Shown here one piece after another: positions 13,393 through 23,835 of a stretch of 64,000 bases of DNA (positions within the stretch are counted from its first letter, which is position 1; every line of letters starts with the position of its first letter). The stretch is taken from assembly GCA_035610835.1 (NCBI GenBank), contig CM069441.1, positions 102,793,606-102,857,605 of the forward strand, written 5' to 3'. The stretch is from Ophiura sarsii. Lineage: Eukaryota > Echinodermata > Ophiuroidea > Amphilepidida > Ophiuridae. The notes under the pieces were generated by a model, which was given only the letters and a program-made list of their open reading frames with translations, was not told the origin of the DNA and made no database searches. Both the position numbers and the translations under genes were made by a program.

Positions 13393-13809
13393 GGGGAGAC
13401 TCAAGGAAGTTTTGATTTGATTTTTTGATTTTTGTGAGTGCTGTAATTATTGAACTATTAATCAAATGCATACAAAAGTATACATTTTTGGAAAGGATAT
13501 GGATCCGAGAATCCAAATTTGGCGTCAATTTTTTGAAATTTTGATCAAAAAGTGTCAAAAATACGGCTTTAGAAGAAAAAAATGAGAGAATCGTCCCTAG
13601 ATTAGTAGTGTCTTAATAGTATAATCAAGCAATGTTGGGAATTTTTTACTCAAAAAAAATATTTTGTTAGCTTTTCTCCAAAATTGATGCCAAAAAAGGA
13701 TTCTCTGACCCAAATCCGATCCAAAAGTGTATACTTTTATATGCATTTGATTAATAGTTCAATAATTACAGCACTCACAAAATTCCCAAAAAACTTCCTT
13801 AAGTCCCCC
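13393..13809. mobile_element. 417-bp foldback MITE with TTAA flanks
   Basis: Begins GGGGAGACTCAAGGAAG and ends CTTCCTTAAGTCCCCC, between TTAA at 13389-13392 and 13810-13813. Long inner arms are complementary (AATTATTGAACTATTAATCA against its reverse). Confidence 0.75.
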
Positions 13810-14350
13810 TTAAGAAAAACATGAGAGGACTGAATTGAAGTCACATCTATTACACTACTTGCAACATGATTTTCTTAAAGACCCTCGTTTGACAACATTA
13901 TAAGCATTTCATTGTGCTGTAATGTCAATGGGAACCAGTAGACACCGGTAGCCGAAACCAGTGGTCATGTGATGAAATTGAAGCATGCTGGTGTTGCTCA
14001 AGAAATCTTCTTTGGTGCATACCCGTGTTAAATGGAGAACGGAGAACTGATTTGGATTAAACATCAAATGGTCGGAATTTGACCCCTGTACAAAGAATTT
14101 TAGGAAAATGTTGACATTTGACCCTTTTTTTGCCCTATACCGCGAAAACTAAACAATCGGGTAGAAATACAACCATTGACTTTTTACTCCTTATGATCTC
14201 AGGAACAGTTTGGTATGCATACGGTTTGCACTCTTAACCTACCGGAAGGATCTGTGAAATACTAGTATCAAGGTTTACGGTTGCCATACCACCAGATTTG
14301 TGTACGATGAAAACATTATGTGTCGGTTTTGAAGACCCTGCCAGAATCGA

Positions 14351-14470
14351 TACATCCGGGTTCTCTAGCTTACGAGTAATTCTACTAAATCGGGAAATTA
14401 GCTCATCACAAATGTTTCTGCAAGTTATATAAACCTCAGAGGTTCGGATGGTGAATATCATAACACACAT
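14351..14470 (+). promoter_or_regulatory. MMP-A core promoter with TATA box
   Basis: TATATAAA at 14426-14433, 139 nt before the start codon. The block from TACATCCGGG (14351) through ACTAAATCGGGAAATTAG to the TATA box and a following CGG-rich start region is conserved with 23431-23550 upstream of MMP-B. Transcription likely starts near 14455-14465 (inference from TATA spacing). Confidence 0.65.
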
Positions 14471-14571
14471 CGAAGCACGTCGAGTACAAGTTTTCACAAC
14501 GTAGCACAGATTAACCTTATGCCATTACAGCACGGTTGTATACTTTAAACATTTTATCCATTGAAATCATC

Positions 14572-14709
14572 ATGAATGTTAACCAATTCACTTTGCTGGT
14601 GATAACTTTAATCACATTTCAATCCATCGCACATGCAGTACCAGTACATGATGCTCATCCAGAATCGCTTTCAAGTTCACCGACTGCTCGCGATATGTAT
14701 AACGGGCTG
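14572..14709 (+). CDS. MMP-A exon 1: signal peptide and start of propeptide
   Basis: 46 codons, ending in phase 0 before GTGAGT. Begins [10 protein letters not shown], a hydrophobic leader to AHA, with cleavage expected just before VPVHD. The following [12 protein letters not shown] leads straight into the propeptide helix of exon 2. Confidence 0.88.
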
Positions 14710-17700
14710 GTGAGTAAACGCTACTTTATTGAATATTTTAGTAGTATTTGATCCTAACATTACCATGATTACTAAATCCGTCAAACAAAGTTCGGATTTT
14801 TTTTCAAACACAGGTAGGTTGTTTGAAAGACTCGTGATGTGTTCATATTGTGTTACATATCAATGGACAGCTGATGTGCTCATCTTTCCAATTATACCAT
14901 GATTCCAAATTTGTAGCAAATACTTTATTCAGTGCTTCGAGCACAAAATAGTGGTGATGTTGGAACATTTAAATGAATACCTCCCTATATTCTCAAGCAA
15001 GTGGCTGAGCACTGAATCAAGTGTGTGCTACTGATTGGGTATCATATACATGTATGTAACACATAATGATCACATCATAGACAGTTAAACAGGCGATTGA
15101 AAACAATTTCCGAACTTTTTTGAGGAGTTTAGACAGATGCTGCAATATCCAACGTTTTTCCGATGAGTCATGCGTATGTTTTGTATTTCATAGTTTCGTC
15201 CGCCATCCATAACGTTCGCTTTCTATGAAAATCCCCGAGAACATTTTGAACTATGTATGATGATACAAAACGTTTGTTAGGTATTTATGAAACAGCTAGA
15301 TGTTTATTGGTTTTTCACCTTTAATTTGTACGATTCCCATCACAGGACACACACGAGATAATGATGTTTGACCCCACAACTGACCCCATGATTTGTGTTT
15401 TGTTACAGGAATTCTTGAGAGTCTACAAATTTCTGCTCATTGACCCAAGTAAGGGCGCAGACTTACCCGCACCTGATGTCATCAAATCTGCATTGGTCAC
15501 CATGCAGAGGTTTGCGGGGCTGAAACAGACGGGGCAGTTTGATAACCCCACATTGAAGATGATGCAAAGACCACGCTGTGGGGTTGCTGACGTAATCGTA
15601 AGGTCTGATTCGTCTCGATTCAGGAGATACAATTTAGCGGGCACGACCAGATATAGATGGTTTACCAACGAGCTTACATATAAGTAAGTGTTGTCATTTT
15701 GTTCAAACTTGCAATACTTTTCAATAATATTACTTATCTCAGCCTGCAATTAATTCACGATTTTCACGCTCGAGTTAGTGTTGTATTTCAAAGTTATAAA
15801 AACAACCACGTCCGGATGCATTTAGGTTTCCTGATACCATTTCGGTATTATAATCGTAACTGACACTTAACAATAGACTATTTTATCATTTGTTATTTTT
15901 CTATAAACAGAATAGACAATTACCCAACGCATTCTGCAACCAATCTGAACACCACCCTCTCTCATGATCAAGTCGATAGCATTATTGCCAAGGCCTTCAA
16001 AGTATGGAGTGATGTGTCACCTCTCAACTTCACTCGCGTCCAATCAAACTCAAATAAGAAAGCTGATATCCATCTGCTGTTTGGTGCCCGCAAACACACC
16101 AATATAAACCATGACCCTATTTTTGACGGAAAGCGCGGTACTCTGGCTCACGCATTCACGCCAAACAGTGGATGGGGAGAAACAGACGGAGATGTGCACT
16201 TTGATGACGACGAAACATTTACTCATAAAATATATAGCGGTAAGTTTAACTACGAATAAATGTTTTTTATGATAATTGTTAACCATCAAAATTATTAATT
16301 AATCAGCTTGTATACGAAACCATGGCCGAGTTTCTCTCAGGGGCTCGGAGTCTTTGCCGTCTTCATATCACTTAATGAATTCGATCGAATTCAATTCAAT
16401 TGAATTGATTTGAATCTAATTCAATTAAATTAATGTCGATTCCATTTATGAAGTGATTATGAGACGGCAGATTTCGTCTACTACATTCCTAAAACTAACG
16501 CATTGATAAAATACGAATTACGATGTATAACCAAATTCCGCTGCAGCGAAATGTTAGTATCATTGGATCTAGCACTTGTTGTGAATGAAATATCTTAATC
16601 GGCCGAGTGCACCAATGACGGGTAACTTAATAGGGAGGTAAGCTACCTCCCTAGTAGTTATGCTCTAAGTAGTTATGCTCTAGCATAATTGGCGAGTAAC
16701 ACCAGAATAGCAACTAGCGAGGTAAATATCCACATTAATCAGCATCGTCCCCTTACAAAATTAATTGGCGCATATGCTAAGTGTTAACCTATGGTTTACT
16801 GTAAAATTCTGGCGTGAATGGTCCTCCGTAATATTAAAAACGTGTCGTCACTCGCTAGGTCATAGGTGAGTGTAAATCAAGAATCACGTGGAGTCGGCCT
16901 CAAAAAATTCGAAGTTTGTTTACCGCTTTTTCAAAAATAAGGACTATCATGACATTACAAACATATTTTGGGCGAGGGGCACATACAAACATTGCACCAA
17001 AAAGCACAATTTTAATGACAAACACAAGCACCCGATGGAAACAATTATATACAATTATAACACATTTCTTAACACAAATACTTCCGTGGCGTGGACACCT
17101 TGTCCTTCGCTTGTTAACCGCGGAACCCCGGTTCGATTCCCAGACCACGCACGGCACGATATCCTTTTTTTTAAATTTCGTTCATCTAGTTCTACCCTTC
17201 CACTCACAATGATGTTGAAACTTGGTTTATCAGTTTTTAATTAATAAAAACAATAATAAGTTTATGTATTTAGTCATTATTTAAGATCCTTGGACAATTA
17301 GTACATTTTGGTCAAAATATGACCCAAAGTCGGTGCGATTAGTGTTTGAATGGGCAAAAGGAATTGATCTAAATTTTGACTAAAGAAAATCACCAAATTG
17401 CATGAATGGATTTTCAAAAATATAAAAATCTTTCAGCTTATGAGGGGTCACATTCCACTTCAAATAGACACCCCCTGGGCATGCAAGCGCAATTGGTCCT
17501 TCAGCATCAGCGAATCATCCCCTCCAATGTTCACAACAAATTTACGCTACTGCTAGAATCGACTGACTTGTGGCATAAAACGTTATGCCCCAACTTACTC
17601 TTGGGTCCGGTCAGGTATAACATTTAGCGTAAATTACCCGCCAGTTACTAGCCTAGTAGCTTACCCCGCATTTGCGCTCTCAAAATGTTGGGTTACGCCT

Positions 17701-20439
17701 CAGTTACTAGCGAGGTAGCGCTATTCTTCAGCTACCCGTCATTGGTGCACTCGGCCGATTATGTGATAGTAGCCGACTCAACCTATGTTTTATTGTATTT
17801 AATTCGCTTTTCATAATTAGGAACAAACCTGTTTTACACTGCTGCCCACGAAATCGGACATGCCTTAGGGCTTGATCATTCTGATGATAACAACGCCCTC
17901 ATGTGGGCTTATGATCGAGGATACCAACCGAACTTTGAGTTGCCCGAAGACGACGTAGCTGGGATCCAGGCGATTTACGGTAAGATATGGCCATTATAAC
18001 TATGTTAATTTCAAAACATTTACTTGAATGCTGTGATTTTATACAATTGACTTATAAAGTTATCTGTTAACATAAAATTACTTATTGTTAAGTTGTCGCG
18101 TATTCAATCATTTTTGGGAAACAAAATATTAGTACGTTATTTTTTCCACCTTAAAATGCTAACAATGTACACAGTATAACCTGCGCTGAAGTAGGAAATA
18201 GCATCAGTTTCATTAGGATGTTAGTGCTAAATGATGATGTTGTTGTTTATGCACTGTCCATTTATGATGAGTTATTAACATAATGTGCTCTACTTTCTAT
18301 TTCGATCAACAGGCCCCAAACCAACTGAAGACCCCTCACTTAAGCTTCCAGTTTACTGCAACACCACCTTTAGCGCCGTAGCCTTCCTTTACCAGAAACT
18401 CTACGTCTTCTCGGTAAGTATAATCACATGAAACGGACAAATAGAGAACACATTCTGCTTCAACGATCGATACATGTACATGTATGTATGTTATCACTTC
18501 AAAACGGCATATCGAAAATTGATACTGCGATACCAAACACCTTAAAATCAAACCTAATGTGGGAGAGGGTCAAAGCAGCATCAGTGTAAAACAGGTTTAT
18601 TCCTAATTATGAAAAGCGATTTAAATACAAGACATTCACATTTGATTCACTCCAGGTGTGGAAGATTAAGATCACATCTTCCATAGGGGTGTATGGCAGA
18701 TGTTTTCCATTCCACCATTTTGATTAAAATGTCTATAGAGTCAATCGACAAGTCAAATCGAGTCTAGTCTAATTATTGGTAATTTGTTTCAGTATTATAG
18801 TATACGGTTTCAGTATTATAGTAAACGGTTTCTTTTTACCTACAGGATGCGTTACTATGGCAGTTTACTCTTGATGGAGACCTATTAACCAATCCTGACG
18901 GCGAGGCACAAAATGATCATTTCGAAAACTTACCACGACGGATCCAGGCTGTGTATGAGAGATGGTACGACGGTAAAGTGATCTTCCTGAAAGGTAGGCT
19001 AGGCCTATAGTCATGCAATGGGCTATTCCTTTTGAAATCCATACACCCCCTTATGGAACTTAGACATTACCTTAATTTTCCCACAGGGAGTGTGAATTTC
19101 AATTGGGGTTACCTGCATAGGTGACTTCATTTGAAATCTACACTCCCTGTGTGGAAGATTAAGGTCATGTCTACCATAGGGGGTGTATGGATTTCAAATG
19201 GATTAGCCCAATACCTTGCATCCCATACCGTATTCTGACATCACACCGGTGATCTACGATTTCTACATCTGTCTTCAGCCGTATGTGTGCTACCAATAAG
19301 GCAAACAATCAAGTCTCTCTTCGGAATCCAAAGCATATCTTTTATTAGCTTCTTGGATGTGATGTACCCGGGGATGTACCGTTTATTGTTGAAAGGGCTG
19401 GAGGGTTCGTCTGCCGAGTCCCTTAATGATACCTTGGTGTATTAGAACATACAATTTCATATTTACCACTAATGTTTTGTATAATTTCTTTTATTCCTAT
19501 TATCATAGGTAAGAAATACCACGTATATGATGGCCATACAGCAGAGTCTCCCGTTGGTGGTGCTTGGATCAGAAAGACCCTATCCAACCAATTGCCCAAA
19601 ACTATCACAGCGGCGCTACATAATGGTGTAGACGGGACGACAGATTTCTTACGCGGTACTAAGGTCTGGAGGTTCAATGAGATTAAAAAACGAGTGGCGA
19701 AGGGCTTCCCAAAACCGGCTTCTCCTGATGTCTTCCCTGGGCTACCACCTAAACCAACCGGCTCTTTCTTTGATCAAAATGGTGTGTATATTGTCTCTTC
19801 TTGAAATGTCTTGTATTGTGATGGCCCCTAATCATGCTATAGGTCCTACACCTCATAAAGACATTGGTTCCTTCTTGAGTAATTTCTAGAGACTGTTACA
19901 AGATTTAGACGTGTGATTAACTTAGTTTGCGAACCAATTTCCCCCGCAATTTTCCCAATATTATATATTTTTAAAATCGATTTGTTCCGCGCAACAGCGC
20001 TCATTAATTATCAACCCTCGTGGCTCTATCATTTAATTATTGTTGGGGGATTACTGATCGGGACGCTTTCATCATAAGCGCATTTGTATGGGCCATGCAT
20101 GATGCGTTACGTGTAATCTGATTATCACCAACTGGATCCCCGCGCTTTTGAGTCATGAACCCCGATCGACATGGTCGCCACAGAAAGTCTATGGCATGTT
20201 CTATCAAACCTAGGTGCGTGATCCAGCTACTAGGAAATTACATAATCATTTCGATGGTTTTTCAAATCATGCTTAAACTTATTGATTTGTTTTTATCTAC
20301 TTTACAAACAGGTCATGCCGTTATCCTGAAAGGAAGGCAGTACAACAAATATACCGCCATCAACGACGGTACATATCTGCTAATATCGGACGAGGCTGAA
20401 CCCCGAAACTTTGCTACAGATTACCTTGGATGTCCTTAG
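14572..20439 (+). CDS. MMP-A: secreted, furin-activated matrix metalloproteinase with hemopexin domain (8 coding exons)
   Basis: Spliced CDS join(14572..14709, 15409..15683, 15911..16239, 17821..17979, 18313..18413, 18846..18993, 19509..19781, 20312..20439), 1,551 nt, 516 aa. All introns are GT-AG and all phases agree. Family knowledge: a zinc endopeptidase that cleaves extracellular matrix or secreted proteins. Seen: hydrophobic signal peptide (about residues 1-22, ending AHA), propeptide with cysteine switch PRCGVADV (C103), RFRR|Y furin-type site (R119/Y120), catalytic domain with structural-zinc histidines H200, H218 and H234, [11 protein letters not shown] (H257, E258, H261, H267), Met-turn M275, short linker, then a hemopexin propeller from C316 to C515. 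No transmembrane or GPI tail, so a soluble enzyme activated in the secretory pathway is inferred. The Met at 14572 was chosen because it starts the signal peptide and matches MMP-B (MNVNQ); an in-frame Met 36 nt upstream is less likely. The exact orthologue among metazoan MMPs cannot be named. Confidence 0.93.
14774..15135. mobile_element. Degraded foldback element in MMP-A intron 1
   Basis: Contains AAAGTTCGGATTTTTTT at the left and TTTTTTGAGGAGTTTA at the right, with inner words (AGCTGATGTG, TTTGTAGCAA, AAGTGTGTGCTAC) matching the intact element at 30693-31220. Confidence 0.55.
15409..15683 (+). CDS. MMP-A exon 2: propeptide, cysteine switch and furin site
   Basis: Acceptor GTTACAG at 15402-15408; ends in phase 2 before GTAAGT. 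Encodes a PG-binding-like helical propeptide beginning [10 protein letters not shown], then PRCGVADV (C103), then [11 protein letters not shown]. Typical MMPs read PRCGxPD; here the Pro is Ala. The exon ends in the WxxNxLTYK entry to the catalytic domain. It is uninterrupted, unlike MMP-B exon 2. Confidence 0.92.
15911..16239 (+). CDS. MMP-A exon 3: N-terminal half of catalytic domain
   Basis: Residues K138-G248. Carries the IDNYP strand, [31 protein letters not shown] and GDVHFDDDE blocks, which hold the family's structural zinc and calcium ligands. The usual HGD after the first zinc histidine reads HTN. Ends in phase 1 at a G|GTAAGT donor; 329 nt, the same length as in MMP-B. Confidence 0.92.
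16598..17759. mobile_element. 1,162-bp TIR element in MMP-A intron 3
   Basis: Inverted ends ATCGGCCGAGTGCACCAATG (about 26 bp, then ACGGGTA) at both sides, flanked by TA. Contains a tRNA-like segment at 17089-17150 and direct repeats of TAGTTATGCTCTA near 16655-16682. No transposase. Confidence 0.8.
17089..17150 (+). pseudogene. tRNA-like sequence inside TIR element
   Basis: Perfect pol III B box GGTTCGATTCC, GTTAACCG resembling an Asn-type (GTT) anticodon region, and complementary ends GCGTGGA/ACCACGC. At 62 nt it is too short for a tRNA, so a tRNA-derived fragment. Confidence 0.4.
17821..17979 (+). CDS. MMP-A exon 4: catalytic zinc motif and Met-turn
   Basis: Encodes [32 protein letters not shown] and [12 protein letters not shown]257, H261 and H267 are the expected catalytic zinc ligands, E258 the general base and M275 the Met-turn. 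MMP-B differs at only 4 of 54 residues in this block (direct count). Confidence 0.95.
18313..18413 (+). CDS. MMP-A exon 5: linker and start of hemopexin domain
   Basis: Residues 301-334. [15 protein letters not shown] linker followed by C316, the first hemopexin cysteine, and blade-1 strands [13 protein letters not shown]. The linker is very short for an MMP hinge. Two residues longer than the MMP-B exon. Confidence 0.9.
18846..18993 (+). CDS. MMP-A exon 6: hemopexin blades
   Basis: Residues 335-384, including [12 protein letters not shown] and the [21 protein letters not shown] hemopexin pattern (a blade start followed by a strand ending FLKG). Phase 0 in, phase 1 out. Confidence 0.9.
19020..19209. 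mobile_element. 190-bp MITE in MMP-A intron 6
   Basis: Inverted ends GGGCTATTCC and GGATTAGCCC, each followed inward by TTTGAAATCCATACACCCCC or its reverse. The same family appears at 54766-56393, and a fragment lies at 18655-18720. Confidence 0.75.
19509..19781 (+). CDS. MMP-A exon 7: hemopexin blades
   Basis: Residues 384-475. [36 protein letters not shown] and KGFP are typical hemopexin repeat elements. Ends in GSFFDQNG before a GTGTGT donor, phase 1. Confidence 0.9.
20312..20439 (+). CDS. MMP-A exon 8: last hemopexin strands and stop
   Basis: Residues 475-516: [13 protein letters not shown], then ATDYLGCP and TAG. C515 is placed to pair with C316, as in hemopexin-type MMPs. No further tail, so no membrane anchor. 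Confidence 0.92.
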
Positions 20440-20557
20440 AGCGCCTAATGAACATGCATATTGTTTATATAGACATCTAATTTATTTTCTTATTGTATTC
20501 ATATTTAAAAAAAGATGAATGGGTTAGTTTACGGGATTATTTAAGAGGGTATTTATA

Positions 20558-20563
20558 AATAAA
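20558..20563 (+). terminator. MMP-A polyadenylation signal
   Basis: AATAAA 119 nt after the TAG stop, the first canonical hexamer downstream of the gene. Confidence 0.6.
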
Positions 20564-21459
20564 GTGTTTATAGAGGTCGTCAGGCTGACGTCATAGTCAT
20601 CTAATACGGCATTGATAAACTCCATTCTAAATTCTCAGGAAATTAACTACTTTTGAAATCACCAACAATCAACCGGTTAAAACCATCAACATGATACGTT
20701 TAAACATATCTTCGGAAGTTAAAACTAAACCTTTTAGCTATGAGTTTTTACGTGCCGTGAAAAGCCTGACGGCCTTTATACAATTATGTATATTATGAAT
20801 GTGTAATAATTTAATATTTATTGTGGTGCAATATATAATATAGCCCGTGGTTAGGCAAAAAAAGAGTAACAAGGAGAAAAGAAAGTGGATCAGTCGGTCG
20901 ATTATCATATTTTGTTTTGTTGCTACAGACATTTTGGAAATTCTATTCTAAAGCTTACCCAACGCTTTTAGGGAAGAAAAAGACTATACAGTTTTATGTT
21001 CAATTACTGTAATGTTCTTAAACGTTTGTATTAATAATGTATCACCATACCTTATAGTACAAACAGTCAGACCATGTTTGATGTTTTTGCTAGAATCATG
21101 AATTCGCACCTCCTTGGGTTTACGATGGAGTATATGGGCATAAATAAAGTCTAGGACGGTCTGTTTATATATTTGTCAACTTCAGATTTTTCACCATAAC
21201 AAATATCTTTAAAAAAGAAAAAAAAAGAGAAAAAGGCATTTGTTTTAAAGATTTTATGGGTCGGTCGTGTTTCGGCAAACAAACCTTTTTTAACCTTCTT
21301 TTTTGGGGGGCCTTATTGTAAAGTTATAGTACTAGAATTTCTATACGATGGGATGGGATGAATTGTAGTGTGATATGAGGTGTAATGTCATCATGTAGCA
21401 AGATGTGGTAATCGTCTGAGATGTGATACCATAAGCCTACTCGTAGCATTTTGACATTA

Positions 21460-21670
21460 ACACTTTCCACTTGGCAGGTCTCTGCAAACGACATTCCAAA
21501 ACTTCACAAAGTGTTTAAAAAATGTCAACATTATTGAATTTCATAACCATATTTGGAATCACCATAAGAAATGCATTGAAATAATAACGAGATAGATCTT
21601 GAAAGTTAAGGAAGCTTTCTAAAAAATCTGTTTTGTATAATGGTAAAATTAATATCCGCGTGGAAAGTGT
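21460..21670. mobile_element. 211-bp MITE, family of 10224-10993
   Basis: Starts ACACTTTCCACTTGGCAGG and ends CCGCGTGGAAAGTGT; interior collinear with 10224-10420 (CATATTTGGAATCAC shared). Confidence 0.75.
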
Positions 21671-21902
21671 ATTGTAGTAGGCCTATCACCCAGTTCGTAA
21701 AATCTTTGTAGCATATAAAATTGTTTATAATCAGAATAATTTGCTTGATTAATTCATAATTATATTACTCTAATCAATTAGCTAAAAATACCGAGACAAA
21801 CGTTGCGATATATTATACTGGTTCTCTACGATATACATTAACACGTTCTGATGTCCAGACGTTTTAAAATAGCAATCAATACAAAGGAGGAAGTTTATAC
21901 TG

Positions 21903-22910
21903 TAGAATGCCCTCTATCTAGCACCGAATACTCTATTTATGATTTCACTGAATAGTGAAAGCAGACGTCGTTACTTGTCGAAGAGGGCGTAACCTTGTAA
22001 CAACTACGAAAATATCCAACTTCAATTAAATATTATTATTCAATCCTCAAGTAGGCTAGCTGTCTGGCTTTTAACAGTTTAAAGTTAAAAAAACTTTTCC
22101 AGGTGGTGTATTACTTTCTTAATCTATGTACAAATATTCAGTCACTGTTGGTCCGTATTGAATCAGTGTTTAAACAGTCAAGACTGTAACACATATAATA
22201 TTCTTTTTTCTTCATAATAACTTGTATTCAGTTCAATATCATGTAGCATTTCATATTTTCTCTCAACCCTGTATATACGTGTACATGCATCTCGCATACA
22301 TATTTATATTTATTTTTAATAATTTATTTTGTGATATTGTTGTATATAGAATCCCTGGGTAATTTCTTTGAAAAGCCCATCGTAAGTTATAACCTATTTA
22401 TTTAATATGATTAAATGGGATGTTTGACATAACAAACGGACAATTTACATTTGTTATCTTTTATTCTGTGTGTTTCGAATTTGGATGTCTACTTTTTAAT
22501 GAAAAGGTGGGCCCGCTTAAAAACTTACCACATTTTGCTTATTCTATCAGCTGATGTCTTTCATTGTTCAGGTGATGAGGTAAATTAGATGCACATTATC
22601 GAAAAACTCACATCAATGCCAAGGGTAGCTACAATGTGAACATTTTGTATTCACCCTGTAGTTTTAAATGTTCGTATATGCATGACCGCGCCAGTAATGT
22701 GGATTGATAGTTACCCGCTAAAGATACAGTTGATTTAAGCTGACTTGAAGTCACATTTTGGTCATATACTCAGCACTTAGACAATAAGTGTATTTTATAC
22801 AATTAAGTATGAGTCATTTGTTTCACAAGTTTAAACAGTTAAAGTCAACTTTGGATGGCCTCCAGATCAATAACCCCATAGCTTACAAGTCTGTTTTTGG
22901 TTTCCAATTA
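21903..22910. repeat. Duplicated block, copy 2 (matches 1-1010)
   Basis: Collinear with the first kilobase of the window with small indels. Lies between MMP-A and MMP-B, about 0.6 kb upstream of the MMP-B TATA box. Confidence 0.85.
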
Positions 22911-22936
22911 CCTATAGCATATGCTGGTGAAGCCTT

Positions 22937-23226
<290 letters not shown>

Positions 23227-23430
23227 GAATGCGTTAATAATCAGTTCAGCTTATCTTATTATTGAGGGTTCCTAGGTATGCAATAGCTCATAACAATTTG
23301 CCCTTTATAAACCAACTTGAGAATGACCAATATTGTGAGGTTTTACAACTATTTTGTCCTGGTGGGTTTTCGATTGTTGTCTGATGAAAACATATTTTTG
23401 GGTCTGCTGGAAAACATCGCTAGAGGCGAT

Positions 23431-23550
23431 TACATCCGGGTACTTGCGCTGACAAGCAATTCCACTAAATCGGGAAATTAGCTAATCACCAATGTATAAT
23501 AGATTATATAAACCTCAAAAGTTCGGTGGTGATATCATAGCACATAACAA
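23431..23550 (+). promoter_or_regulatory. MMP-B core promoter with TATA box
   Basis: TATATAAA at 23505-23512, 168 nt before the start codon. Shares TACATCCGGG, ACTAAATCGGGAAATTAG and the TATA-to-start region with the MMP-A promoter, so the two genes probably share control. A long (GATT)n tract ends about 280 bp upstream. Confidence 0.65.
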
Positions 23551-23679
23551 CACATGCAAACAAGCTGGCCGCTGATCAGACAATAGTCAACCAAACACAG
23601 AGCACAGAGCAACACTTGCACCATTTAAGCATAGCTTCGAATTTTAAAACTAATATTTTTGGCAATTATAAAAATCATC

Positions 23680-23835
23680 ATGAATGTTAACCAAATCAGT
23701 TTGTTGATGATGTCGGTGCTGACTTTAATCCGATGTCAACCCATCATACATGGAGTACCAGTATACATAATTGGCCCACCGCCGGAATTATCCAATCCAG
23801 ACTCACCGAGTGCTCATGATGTATTGGAAGGACTG
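23680..23835 (+). CDS. MMP-B exon 1: signal peptide and start of propeptide
   Basis: 52 codons beginning [10 protein letters not shown], a hydrophobic leader ending near IIHG|VPVY. Ends at CTG|GTAAGT in phase 0, as MMP-A exon 1 does. An in-frame Met 21 nt upstream is less likely because homology starts at MNVNQ. Confidence 0.87.
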
